DNA from: Chthonomonas sp. UBA2387
GTDB taxonomy: Bacteria; Armatimonadota; Fimbriimonadia; Fimbriimonadales; Fimbriimonadaceae
NCBI GenBank assembly: GCA_002343445.1
Contig: DDSP01000018.1
Location: 597 to 22,870, forward strand
DNA: 22,274 bases
Direction: 5' to 3'
Made by a program: the position numbers and the translations under genes. The first letter of the stretch is position 1. The number at the start of each line of letters is the position of its first letter. Positions 7,704-15,350 of this stretch are shown in pieces. A model generated the notes under the pieces. It was not told the origin of the DNA. It was given only the letters and a program-made list of their open reading frames with translations, and did no database searches.

Positions 7704-9734
7704 ATGTCCCCCCAATCCCAACTGGCTCTCGAGCAGTTCCGCGACGGTCGCTATCAGGAAGCCGAACGCACCGCCCTCCAATGCCCTCCGGACGACCCCG
7801 GTCGTTGCGTCGCGCTGGGCATGGTCTACCTGCACACGCAGCGTGAAGCCGAAGCCCTGAACTGTTTGGAGTCCGCGCCGGACGCCACGGTCGCAGCCCT
7901 GCTGGGCGTGCACCTCGCCGCCCGCAAAGCCCTGGCCGCCAAGCTGGGCCGACAAGACCCCGAGGGCGAACGCATGGCGGCCAAGTTCCAAGCCTTGGGT
8001 TACAGCCTTCCCAAGCAAGGCGTCCGCCTGAGCGCGTGCCTCATCGTCAAGGACGAATCCGCCACCATCGAAGCGTGCCTCAAGAGTCTGAAAGGCGTCG
8101 CCGACGAGATCGTCGTGGTGGACACCGGCTCGACCGACGACACGATCGCTCGGGCCAAGAAGAACGGTGCGATGGTCTACCAGACCGAATGGACCGACGA
8201 CTTCTCCGCCGCGCGCAACGTCTCGCTCCAGCACGCCACGGGCGATTGGGCGCTGTGGATCGACGCGGACGAAACGCTCGACCCCGGCAGCGTCTCGGCC
8301 ATCCATGAAGCCCTGATGCGGCCCCAGTTCGGCGGCTTCTTCGTGCGCATCGTGAACTACCTGGCCGACACGGGTCAGGCCGCGCAGTACGTCCACCGTC
8401 CGATCCGGCTCTTCCGGCTGGCCGATGGCGTGAAGTTCGTCGGGCGAATCCACGAGCAAGTTTCTCCTTCGATCCACGTCACGGGGCGTCCATGCGCCAA
8501 CCTCGACGGGGTGGTTCTGCACCACTCGGGCTACCGCCCGCAAGCCATGCGCGACAAGAACAAGCTGGAGCGCACGATCTCGATGCTCGAGCGCGAAGTG
8601 GCCGAGCGGCCCGAGGATGGCTTCCAGTGGTTCAACCTGGCCAATGTGCTGAGCGTCGCTGGCCGATATGCGGACGCCGAACACGCTGCGGTCCAAGCCA
8701 GCCGGAACTTCCCGCCCAAGGCTTCGTTCGTGGCGCCGGTCTACCACCTGATGGCCGTCAGCCGCATCGAGTTGGGCCGCCCGCAAGATGCCCTCGCGGC
8801 GTGCGACGAGGTGGAGCGATTGGGCCTGCACAACATCGTCAACCAGTTCAACCGGGCGCATGCCCTGATGCGGTTGCGAAGGTTCGAGGAAGCGCTTGCT
8901 GCCGTCCGCGCCTGCGACGGCATGGAGTGGAACCCCGATATCCCCGGCGACTACGGCATCGTCACCCACAAGAAGCATGTTCTGGAAGGGCAAATCCTCG
9001 CGCAGTCGGGGCATTTGGACGAAGCGCTAGCCGCCTTCGACGCCGCTCTGGCCGTGGATCCGGACTACGACGTAGTGCTGTACTCCAAGGCAGCCACTTT
9101 GGAGCAGAAGGGCGACACCGCCGAAGCCCTAGCGGCTTACGACCGTGTGGTCGGCAGCGAGGCGCTCGACATGCCCGCGCGCAAAGGCGCGATGCGCATG
9201 CGGATCGCGTTGAACGACTTCGATCAAGCCGTCACCATCGGCAAGGATACGTGGGTCCGCTACATGGACGAGGACGCCTGGTTGCTTTGGGCGGGCGCAG
9301 CGGAACAAGCCAACGACCCGCTCGCCCTCGATGCGTGCTATGAAGCCTACGCGCAAGCCAACACGCCCACGCCTCAGATGTGGGTGAATTGGGGCCGGGT
9401 TCATGAAGCCTTGGACAAGCCGCAAGGCGCCTACGATTGCTATGCCGAGGCCATGAAGGCTGCGCCCCAAGACCCGAACGCGTGCTTCAACGCGGCCGAC
9501 CTGCTTTACCGGTTGGGCATGCACCACGAGGCCGCCGTTCTCTATCAGAACGGCCTGCAACTGGATTCGATGAAGCCCGAGGGTTGGTTCTGCTTGGGCA
9601 ACTGCCTGGCTCAACTCGGCTTGGCCGATGGGGCTCGGCTGGCCTATGGCAAGACGCTCGAGCTCGACCCGCAACACGCCGGGGCGCAGCACAACCTGTC
9701 GCTGTTCGAGGCGAGCCAGTCCCAAGCCGCGTAA
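7704..9734 (+). CDS. Family 2 glycosyltransferase with flanking TPR repeats
   Basis: A 676-residue protein. Residues 1-107 are TPR-like (EQFRDGRYQEAERTAL). A GT-A glycosyltransferase domain runs from about 108 to 330 with ACLIVKDESATIEACLKSL, VVDTGSTDDT and the metal-binding D187-A-D189 in WIDADE, followed by FVGRIHEQV. Residues about 340-676 are further TPR repeats, for example LDEALAAFDAALAVDP and MKPEGWFCLGNCLAQLG. This GT2-TPR layout (SPBc2-type glycosyltransferases) is usually linked to cell-surface or protein glycosylation in the cytoplasm; acceptor and donor are unknown. Start ATG 7704 is preferred. GTG 7695, which overlaps the previous stop as GTGA, is equally in frame; neither has an SD. 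Confidence 0.9.
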   Translation: MSPQSQLALEQFRDGRYQEAERTALQCPPDDPGRCVALGMVYLHTQREAEALNCLESAPDATVAALLGVHLAARKALAAKLGRQDPEGERMAAKFQALGYSLPKQGVRLSACLIVKDESATIEACLKSLKGVADEIVVVDTGSTDDTIARAKKNGAMVYQTEWTDDFSAARNVSLQHATGDWALWIDADETLDPGSVSAIHEALMRPQFGGFFVRIVNYLADTGQAAQYVHRPIRLFRLADGVKFVGRIHEQVSPSIHVTGRPCANLDGVVLHHSGYRPQAMRDKNKLERTISMLEREVAERPEDGFQWFNLANVLSVAGRYADAEHAAVQASRNFPPKASFVAPVYHLMAVSRIELGRPQDALAACDEVERLGLHNIVNQFNRAHALMRLRRFEEALAAVRACDGMEWNPDIPGDYGIVTHKKHVLEGQILAQSGHLDEALAAFDAALAVDPDYDVVLYSKAATLEQKGDTAEALAAYDRVVGSEALDMPARKGAMRMRIALNDFDQAVTIGKDTWVRYMDEDAWLLWAGAAEQANDPLALDACYEAYAQANTPTPQMWVNWGRVHEALDKPQGAYDCYAEAMKAAPQDPNACFNAADLLYRLGMHHEAAVLYQNGLQLDSMKPEGWFCLGNCLAQLGLADGARLAYGKTLELDPQHAGAQHNLSLFEASQSQAA

Positions 9735-9750
9735 TCGGAGAGGTATCTTC

Positions 9751-10344
9751 GTGAGCATGAACGTGCTCCCGATCCTGCTCGCCGTCGCCATGGCCGCGCC
9801 CCAGAGCGCAACCTACGTCTCCGCTCAAACCAGGGTCGCCCTGTTGCCGACGGTCAACACGTCGTCCGAGAAGTGGCAAGAGCTGAAGGACCAGCAGTGC
9901 CAGCGCGGCGACGGGACGCTCAGGACGTTGTTCGAAGCGTACGGCTTCGACGTGTTGTCGGCGGCTGCGGTCAAGACCTATCTCGACAAGGAGTCCATTG
10001 ATCTGACCGACGAGGAGAACTGGAACCGCCGCACGCTTGCCGAGATCGGCAAGGGCCTCGGCGTTCGCCTGATCGCCTTCGCGCCCGTGATCGACACGTT
10101 GCAGAAGAAGGACGAGAAGCTGTTCGTGACCAGCCAAGTCGGCATCGCCAAGCTCCGCGTGTGGTTGCTCGACACCGAAACCGGGACGGCTCACTTGACG
10201 GGCAAGCCGCTTGAGGGCAAGTCGCAGAACGACTTTGGCGGCAAGGGCAGCGACCGGCAAATCCGGGCCGTGGACCTTGCCTTGGAGGCTGCGCTCAAGG
10301 AGTTCTTCAAGCCCTACAAGAAGGTCAAGACCGCCGCGAGGTAG
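9751..10344 (+). CDS. Hypothetical exported protein
   Basis: A 197-residue protein with a hydrophobic N-terminus (NVLPILLAVAMAAPQSA) resembling a short signal peptide without basic residues. The mature part starts with RVALLPTVNTSSEKW, continues with LRTLFEAYGFDVLSAAAV and a central GLGVRLIAFAPVI strand-like segment, and ends in a helix with lysines (FFKPYKKVK). The opening strand plus a later 'stress of name versus value' layout vaguely recalls CsgG/GNA1162-like alpha/beta periplasmic proteins, but I do not claim membership. The GTG start at 9751 has an excellent SD, GGAGAGG (9737-9743), with 7-nt spacing; the ATG two codons later is 13 nt away. It follows the glycosyltransferase by 16 nt and is likely in the same operon. 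Confidence 0.78.
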   Translation: MSMNVLPILLAVAMAAPQSATYVSAQTRVALLPTVNTSSEKWQELKDQQCQRGDGTLRTLFEAYGFDVLSAAAVKTYLDKESIDLTDEENWNRRTLAEIGKGLGVRLIAFAPVIDTLQKKDEKLFVTSQVGIAKLRVWLLDTETGTAHLTGKPLEGKSQNDFGGKGSDRQIRAVDLALEAALKEFFKPYKKVKTAAR

Positions 10345-10347
10345 ACT
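10342..10347 (+). promoter_or_regulatory. Possible -10 box (TAGACT) before the hsp20 gene
   Basis: TAGACT overlaps the stop codon of the exported-protein gene and lies 9 nt before the ATG at 10357. It fits the TANNNT-then-start pattern seen elsewhere here, with slightly long spacing. There is no SD before this ATG. Weak on its own. Confidence 0.25.
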
Positions 10348-10356
10348 GGTCGGACT

Positions 10357-10806
10357 ATGGCGCGGCGCAAGCCGGAGGAATGGATCTGGCAGGTCGGCAC
10401 CGAGTTGCAGAGACTCGGCGACGAGATGATTCGCATGGGCCCGACCCTTGCTCGCAAGCTTTGGGAACCCCGGATCGACGTGCTCGAATCCGCCCACGGC
10501 TTTCACATCCGGTGCGAGGTCGCCGGGGTCCGGGGCGACGACATCTCGGTGGCGTTCAACGCCGAGCAACAGGTCATGACCATTCGAGGCCGGCGGCGGG
10601 AAGAAGACCCCGACAGCGGCGACCAAGTCGCGTGCCACCAGCTTGAGATTTTCTATGGCGAGTTCGAACGCGAAGTACCGCTGCCGCTCGAACACCTCGA
10701 ACTCGCCGAGACACGCGCCCAGTACCGCAACGGCGTCCTCACCATCTGCGTACCGAAGAAGGTCGGAGTGGTCCGGGGCCGCACGGTCGCGGTTCGCGGA
10801 GCGTAG
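10357..10806 (+). CDS. Small heat-shock protein (Hsp20/alpha-crystallin)
   Basis: A 149-residue ATP-independent holdase chaperone. The alpha-crystallin domain spans about residues 38-140: PRIDVLESAHGFHIRCEVAGV, a strand ending MTIRGRR, EIFYGEFEREVPLP, then NGVLTICVPKK, the family's A/N-GVL-x-I signature. The C-terminal I-x-I tail motif is not clear; the end reads VVRGRTVAVRG. The N-terminal region (EWIWQVGTELQRLGDEM) is amphipathic. It lies 92 nt upstream of lon on the same strand, forming a protein-quality-control pair. No CIRCE element or other heat-shock operator is visible. Confidence 0.93.
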   Translation: MARRKPEEWIWQVGTELQRLGDEMIRMGPTLARKLWEPRIDVLESAHGFHIRCEVAGVRGDDISVAFNAEQQVMTIRGRRREEDPDSGDQVACHQLEIFYGEFEREVPLPLEHLELAETRAQYRNGVLTICVPKKVGVVRGRTVAVRGA

Positions 10807-10876
10807 AAACACCCAGCATCTTCGTCAGGACGATCGGCCCATGCAGGAGCCTGCCTACCCGTGTCGAAACGTCATC

Positions 10877-10969
10877 ATGAGCGAATCAACTCAACCCCAT
10901 GTCCGAAGTGAAACTCCCAGTCGAAGAAGAGCTCACCATCGAACTCGACGAGGGTCAACCAAGGCTTGA
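10877..10969 (+). other. Possible small out-of-frame ORF overlapping the lon start
   Basis: An ATG at 10877 opens a 30-codon frame that overlaps the lon start (10899) in another frame and ends at 10969. Its product would be arginine-rich. It has no SD, so it may be coincidental, but it is the first ATG a ribosome would meet on a transcript reading into lon and lies over the initiation site. Confidence 0.15.
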
Positions 10970-13328
10970 AGAGGGGTCGGACGAAGAGCGCAAGCCTGAA
11001 GTCCCGACCGAACTCAACATCCTCCCCCTCCGCGATTCGGTGATTTACCCGATGCTCATCGCGCCCCTCAGCGTTGGGCGCGAGTCGGGCGTTCAGCTCA
11101 TCGACGAGACCGTGGTGGGGAACAACCGCGTGATCGGCGTGGTCGCTCAGCGCGAACCGCAGATCGACAAGCCCGACTTCGACGACGTGTTCGACCACGG
11201 TTGTGCCGTCATCGTACGAACGCTGGTCAAGCTGCCGGACGGGGTTCGCCTCATCGTCCAAGGCGTCTCGCGCTTCCGAATCGTGGAACGGCTGCAAGAA
11301 CATCCCTACCTGCGCGCGCGCATCGAAGTCCTCGACGAGCCCGAGGCGCCCGATGACAAGAGCGAAGAAATCGAGGCCTTGCGCCGCTCCATCTCCTCCC
11401 TGTTCGACCAAGCCATCCGACTGTCGCCAACGCTGCCCGAAGAACTGCGCAGCCTGACGCAGGCCGTCCAAGAGACCAACGTCATGGCCGACCTCGTCGC
11501 CGCGCACATGACGCTGACCGTCGAGGAGAAGCAGGCGATCCTGGAAGAGGTCAATCTGGAAAAGCGGCTGCGCAAGCTGCTGGAGTTCCTGAGCAAGGAA
11601 GTCCGTGTGCTCGAGCTCACGTCGAAGGTCCAAAGCGAAGTCAACACCGAACTCAGCAAGAGCCAGCGCGACTACTACCTGCGCGAGCAACTCCGGGCCA
11701 TCCAACGCGAACTCGGCGAAACCGACGACCGAGCCGAGGACCTTGAAGAGCTTCAGGAGAAGATCGACGCCGCGCAGATGCCCGAGGAAGCGCTCAAAGA
11801 AGTCCACCGCGAGTTCGAGCGGCTGAAACGGATGTCGCCGGGCGCCCCGGAATACACCGTCGCGCGCACCTACGTGGATTGGATGGTCAGCATCCCGTGG
11901 TCGAAGTTCACCGAGGACATCCTCGAACTCTCGCGGGTGAAGGCCGTGCTCGACGCCGACCACTACGGGCTGGAGAAGATCAAGGACCGCATCCTCGAAT
12001 TCTTGGCCGTTCGCAAGGTCAAGACCGACGGCAAGATTCGGCAGCCCATCCTGTGTTTCACGGGCCCACCGGGCGTCGGCAAGACGTCGCTGGGTCGCTC
12101 CATCGCGCATGCGATGGGTCGCAAGTTCATCCGCATCTCGCTCGGCGGCATGCGGGACGAGGCCGAAATCCGAGGCCACCGGCGCACCTACATCGGCGCA
12201 TTGCCGGGCCAGATCGTGCAGGGTCTGCGGCGCTGCGAAAGCCGCAACCCCGTCTTCATGCTCGACGAGATCGACAAGCTGGGCAACGACTTCCGAGGCG
12301 ACCCCTCGTCGGCGCTGCTCGAAGTGCTCGACCCCGAGCAGAACAGCGCGTTCCGGGACCACTACATCGACGCGCCACTCGACTTGAGCAACGTGTTCTT
12401 CATCACGACGGCCAACCGGCTGGACACCATTCCGCCGCCCCTGCGCGACCGCATGGAGGTCATCGAACTCGGGGGCTACACCGAGGAAGAAAAGACTCAG
12501 ATCGCCAACCGCCACCTGATCCCCAAACAGGTCGCCGAGCACGGGCTCAAGAAGTCGCAGATCGGGTTCAAGGAGGATGCGATCCATGCCTTGGTGCGCT
12601 TCTACACGCGCGAGGCGGGGGTCCGCAACCTCGAGCGCGAGATCGCCAGCGTCGTCCGCAAGGTGACGCGTCAGGTCGCCGAGGGCCGAAAGAGCAAGCT
12701 GACCGTCACGAAGCAGTTCCTGGAAACCGCGTTGGGTGCGCCACGCCACCTCTACGAAGAGGTGATGGAGCGCGACATGAAACCAGGCACCTCGGTCGGC
12801 TTGGTATGGACCCCCGTGGGCGGGGACATCGTGTTCATCGAGACGGCCCTCCTTCCTGGCTCCAAGGGTTTGATCCTCACGGGTCAGCTGGGCGACGTGA
12901 TGAAGGAGTCGGCCATGGCCGCGCTATCGTATCTACGCAGCCACGCCGACCGGCTAGGCATCGAAGCCCAGAAGTTCCAGGACAACGAGATCCACGTCCA
13001 CGTGCCCGCGGGAGCCGTGCCGAAGGATGGGCCGAGCGCGGGCATCACGATGATGGCGGCGCTGGCCTCGCTGCTTACGGGCCGCTCTGTGGTGCGCCGA
13101 TTGGCTATGACGGGCGAAATGACGCTGCAGGGTCAGGTGTTGCCGGTCGGTGGGATCAAGGAGAAGGTTCTCGCCGCGCACCGCGCAGGCGTGACGACGC
13201 TGCTCCTCCCCGATCGCAACCAGAAGGACTATCTGGAGGATGTGCCCAAGGAAGTGCGCGACCAACTGACGGTGCACTTCGTGAAGGAAGCCGATCAGGT
13301 GCTGCGGTTGGCTCTGCCGAAAGGCTAG
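10899..13328 (+). CDS. lon: ATP-dependent Lon protease (LonA)
   Basis: An 809-residue cytoplasmic AAA+ serine protease that degrades misfolded and regulatory proteins. The N-terminal substrate-binding domain starts near residue 38 (LNILPLRDSVIYPMLIAPL), followed by coiled-coil segments with DYYLREQLRAIQRELGE. The AAA+ module has Walker A GPPGVGKT (389-396), the GMRDEAEIRGHRRTYIGA pore region and Walker B VFMLDEIDK. The protease domain has catalytic S713 in PKDGPSAG and K756 in GGIKEK, with the same 43-residue spacing as E. coli Lon. Length is standard for LonA. The first 37 residues are acidic and unusual (LPVEEELTIELDEG). No SD precedes the ATG. It sits directly after hsp20. Confidence 0.98.
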   Translation: MSEVKLPVEEELTIELDEGQPRLEEGSDEERKPEVPTELNILPLRDSVIYPMLIAPLSVGRESGVQLIDETVVGNNRVIGVVAQREPQIDKPDFDDVFDHGCAVIVRTLVKLPDGVRLIVQGVSRFRIVERLQEHPYLRARIEVLDEPEAPDDKSEEIEALRRSISSLFDQAIRLSPTLPEELRSLTQAVQETNVMADLVAAHMTLTVEEKQAILEEVNLEKRLRKLLEFLSKEVRVLELTSKVQSEVNTELSKSQRDYYLREQLRAIQRELGETDDRAEDLEELQEKIDAAQMPEEALKEVHREFERLKRMSPGAPEYTVARTYVDWMVSIPWSKFTEDILELSRVKAVLDADHYGLEKIKDRILEFLAVRKVKTDGKIRQPILCFTGPPGVGKTSLGRSIAHAMGRKFIRISLGGMRDEAEIRGHRRTYIGALPGQIVQGLRRCESRNPVFMLDEIDKLGNDFRGDPSSALLEVLDPEQNSAFRDHYIDAPLDLSNVFFITTANRLDTIPPPLRDRMEVIELGGYTEEEKTQIANRHLIPKQVAEHGLKKSQIGFKEDAIHALVRFYTREAGVRNLEREIASVVRKVTRQVAEGRKSKLTVTKQFLETALGAPRHLYEEVMERDMKPGTSVGLVWTPVGGDIVFIETALLPGSKGLILTGQLGDVMKESAMAALSYLRSHADRLGIEAQKFQDNEIHVHVPAGAVPKDGPSAGITMMAALASLLTGRSVVRRLAMTGEMTLQGQVLPVGGIKEKVLAAHRAGVTTLLLPDRNQKDYLEDVPKEVRDQLTVHFVKEADQVLRLALPKG

Positions 13329-13373
13329 GTGTGCGCCTACCGCAGGGTCGTACCACGGCCGCCGATGGCAGCC

Positions 13374-13399
13374 ACTGGCGTGTACTGTCGAGTACACTG
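13374..13399 (+). promoter_or_regulatory. Promoter/operator of the MerR-type gene: perfect palindrome plus three ACTG elements
   Basis: GTGTACT-GTCG-AGTACAC (13380-13397) is a perfect inverted repeat with 7-bp arms. ACTG occurs at 13374, 13384 and 13396, about one helical turn apart. TACACT (13393-13398) is a fair -10, 14 nt before the ATG at 13413; the -35 position is poor. The same ACTGGCG...ACTG...TANACTG arrangement recurs before the VWA gene, so this is probably an operator for the MerR-type protein itself. Confidence 0.65.
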
Positions 13400-13412
13400 A
13401 CAACAGCATCCC

Positions 13413-13871
13413 ATGCCAACCCTCGACGATTACGCGCCGTTTGCCCCGTTCACCCTCGACGAACTGGTGACGGCCGCTAACCGCATCCTGGCCGGTTCAG
13501 CAACCGAGGACATTCGGGAGCGCACCGTGCGCTACTACATCTCCGAGCGGCTGCTGCCACCGCCCATCTCCGGGGGCAAGCATGCGCGCTACGGGCTTGA
13601 GCATCTGCGCCGACTCGTCGCAATCCGAACCTGGCTCAGCGAAGGGGTTGGGCTATCAGAGGCCAAAGCGCGACTGGGAGTCTATCAAGAGCCCGTGATC
13701 CTCGGCCTGGTCGCCCCACAGTTGCGCGATCAGGCGACCGCCGTCCAAAAACTCCGCCTCACAGACCGAATCACTCTGGAGATCACGGGAGACCGCATCC
13801 AAGCGGCCGACATCGATCAGGCCATTGAAGCCCTCCGGGACCTTCGGCGCAATATTCGCGACAGTTCTTGA
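13413..13871 (+). CDS. MerR-type transcriptional regulator paired with a VWA gene
   Basis: A 152-residue protein. Residues about 12-90 are a MerR-like winged helix (FTLDELVTAANRIL, RTVRYYISERLLPPP, ARYGLEHLRRLVAIRTWLSEGVGLSEAKARL). The remaining 60 residues include a short LRLTDRITLEITGDRIQAADIDQ segment resembling a beta-hairpin dimerisation or sensing element and a basic helical end. No metal-binding cysteines exist, so it is not a metal sensor. It should bind the palindrome upstream of its own start and the related site in the next promoter. The ATG has no SD. Its TGA lies inside the TTGACA box of the VWA promoter. The pairing of this regulator type with VWA proteins is, to my recollection, recurrent; its role is unknown. 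Confidence 0.88.
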   Translation: MPTLDDYAPFAPFTLDELVTAANRILAGSATEDIRERTVRYYISERLLPPPISGGKHARYGLEHLRRLVAIRTWLSEGVGLSEAKARLGVYQEPVILGLVAPQLRDQATAVQKLRLTDRITLEITGDRIQAADIDQAIEALRDLRRNIRDSS

Positions 13872-13896
13872 CACTGGCGAACACTGCTGTTATACT
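13868..13896 (+). promoter_or_regulatory. Near-consensus sigma-70 promoter of the VWA gene, leaderless
   Basis: TTGACA (13868-13873), a 17-bp spacer and TATACT (13891-13896) form the best promoter in the window. The -10 ends 8 nt before ATG 13905, so the mRNA would start at or within about two bases of the start codon. The spacer holds a small dyad AACA-CTGC-TGTT (13880-13891) and ACTG at 13873, 13883 and 13894, the same phasing as before the upstream regulator gene. A regulator bound here would contact both promoter boxes. Confidence 0.8.
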
Positions 13897-13904
13897 GTCA
13901 CATC

Positions 13905-15350
13905 ATGAGTGTTGTGACCACCCGACTCCCAAACCTCGACGTCATCGCGACCGCCCACGAGGATACCGACCAGAAGCAGCTGCTTCTTCGCTTCACCGCT
14001 GCCTCGGCTCCCGTCGGCTGGCAAGAAAAGCCGATGAAGGTCGCCATCGTCCTGGATCGCAGCGGCTCGATGAGCGGCGACAAGATCGCCATCGCTCGCG
14101 CCGCCGCCGGTCGGTTCATCCGTTCGCTGGGGCCAGACGACCTCGTCTCGCTGGTGGTCTATGACGACCAAGTGGACTTGCTCGCGCCTCTTGCCGCCCC
14201 CTCCGAGCCCGTCGCCCGACTGGCCGAACAGATCGACGTGCGCGGTTCGACCGACCTCTACGGCGGTTGGATGGCAGGCGCGAAGTCAGTGGGTCGCGGC
14301 GGTCGAGTCATCCTCCTCTCGGATGGGCAAGCCAACCAGGGCCGGTATCAAGACGCGGAGAGCCTCATGAAGCAGGCCGCCATCTCGTACCAGGAGTACG
14401 GGGTCACGACTTCCACCATCGGGGTCGGCCAAGATTACGACGAAGGCATCATGGCCGGGATGGCCCGAACCGGGGCCGGAGCGCACTACTTCGCGCGAGA
14501 CGCATCCGCGATCATGGACGCGTTCAGTCAGGAGCGCTACTCGGCGGGTGCCGTCTTGCTCGAGCGAGCGACCATCGCGATCAACGGCAAGATCGAGCAA
14601 CTCGGGCACTTCTGGGCTGGCGAAACCAAGTCCCGGGTGTTCCCGCTCCATCGGCTGGAGGGGCTGACCCTCTCGGTGCGCTACACCGACAACCAAACCG
14701 CCCTCCGCACCACCCATGCCGTACAGTTGCCCGCCACCTTTGGCTACAGCGAGGAGGTCCGGCTCGAAGCCTTGCTCCAGCGTGCGGCCGACGCCGAAGA
14801 AGCCATGCTGTCGGTGCGAGACCCCGAGTCGGCCGCTCGTGGTCGAGAACGGCTCCGAACGGTCGTGTTGGCCCTGCTCGCTCATCCGAGCAGCGATGAG
14901 CCCCATGTCAGGGCTGTGATCGATCGCCTCCGAGCCTCGATCGACCGACTCAGCGAACTCGAGCGCAACTACAACGAGCAGGAAGCGATGATGCACCGCA
15001 AGCGGAGCATGCAGTCCAGCCACAACCTGCGCGAGCGTTCCAAGGCCTATTCCTCCTTCGAAGACGATCGATTGGTGATCAGTCACTTGGTCGCCCCTGA
15101 CTTTGGGGTGCGCCAACAGTCGATCCAAGTGGACACTGCGGCCTTTACCCTCGTGCCTCGCGAGCAGTGGATGCAGTGGCGGGTCGCTCCCGTGGCCGTA
15201 AGCATGCACGATGTGCGTGTGGCGATGGAGAACCCGCGCGATGGGTTCCTGATCTCGGAGATGACAAAGGTTCTGGGCCGACGCGTGTCGCCCATGTATG
15301 CGGGCTGCGACAGCATCCAACTCGTGGAGCACGTGCGGCAAGCGATCTAG
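13905..15350 (+). CDS. VWA-domain protein with C-terminal GspE-N/MshEN-like domain
   Basis: A 481-residue protein without signal peptide or membrane segment, so probably cytoplasmic. The von Willebrand A domain covers about 43-210 with a complete metal site: D51-x-S53-x-S55 in DRSGSMSG, T116 in GSTDLYGG and D140 in LLSDGQANQG. Residues 215-285 are beta-rich, 286-345 helical, and 345-385 charged and probably coiled coil (ELERNYNEQEAMMHRKRS). Residues about 411-481 read like the N-terminal domain of type II secretion/pilus ATPases: AFTLVPREQW, WRVAPVAVS, VRVAMENPRDGFL, VLGRRVSPMYA and a last helix. I know no established VWA-MshEN protein with a function. Start ATG 13905 is fixed by the promoter; there is no SD. 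It ends on a CTAG shared with the opposing gene. Confidence 0.9.
   Translation: MSVVTTRLPNLDVIATAHEDTDQKQLLLRFTAASAPVGWQEKPMKVAIVLDRSGSMSGDKIAIARAAAGRFIRSLGPDDLVSLVVYDDQVDLLAPLAAPSEPVARLAEQIDVRGSTDLYGGWMAGAKSVGRGGRVILLSDGQANQGRYQDAESLMKQAAISYQEYGVTTSTIGVGQDYDEGIMAGMARTGAGAHYFARDASAIMDAFSQERYSAGAVLLERATIAINGKIEQLGHFWAGETKSRVFPLHRLEGLTLSVRYTDNQTALRTTHAVQLPATFGYSEEVRLEALLQRAADAEEAMLSVRDPESAARGRERLRTVVLALLAHPSSDEPHVRAVIDRLRASIDRLSELERNYNEQEAMMHRKRSMQSSHNLRERSKAYSSFEDDRLVISHLVAPDFGVRQQSIQVDTAAFTLVPREQWMQWRVAPVAVSMHDVRVAMENPRDGFLISEMTKVLGRRVSPMYAGCDSIQLVEHVRQAI
15347..15350. other. Shared CTAG stop of two convergent genes
   Basis: The VWA gene stops at TAG 15348-15350 and the methyltransferase gene at TAG on the opposite strand (15349-15347). 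The two genes overlap by the palindrome CTAG, and no terminator hairpin is visible around it. Confidence 0.85.

Noticed and set aside
10875..12749. A 624-codon minus-strand frame opposite lon
   Set aside because: Low-complexity composition and no motif; lon on the plus strand is unmistakable.
11879..13480. A 533-codon plus-strand frame inside lon in another phase
   Set aside because: Arg/Pro/Gly-rich shadow with no motif, continuing into the regulator gene.
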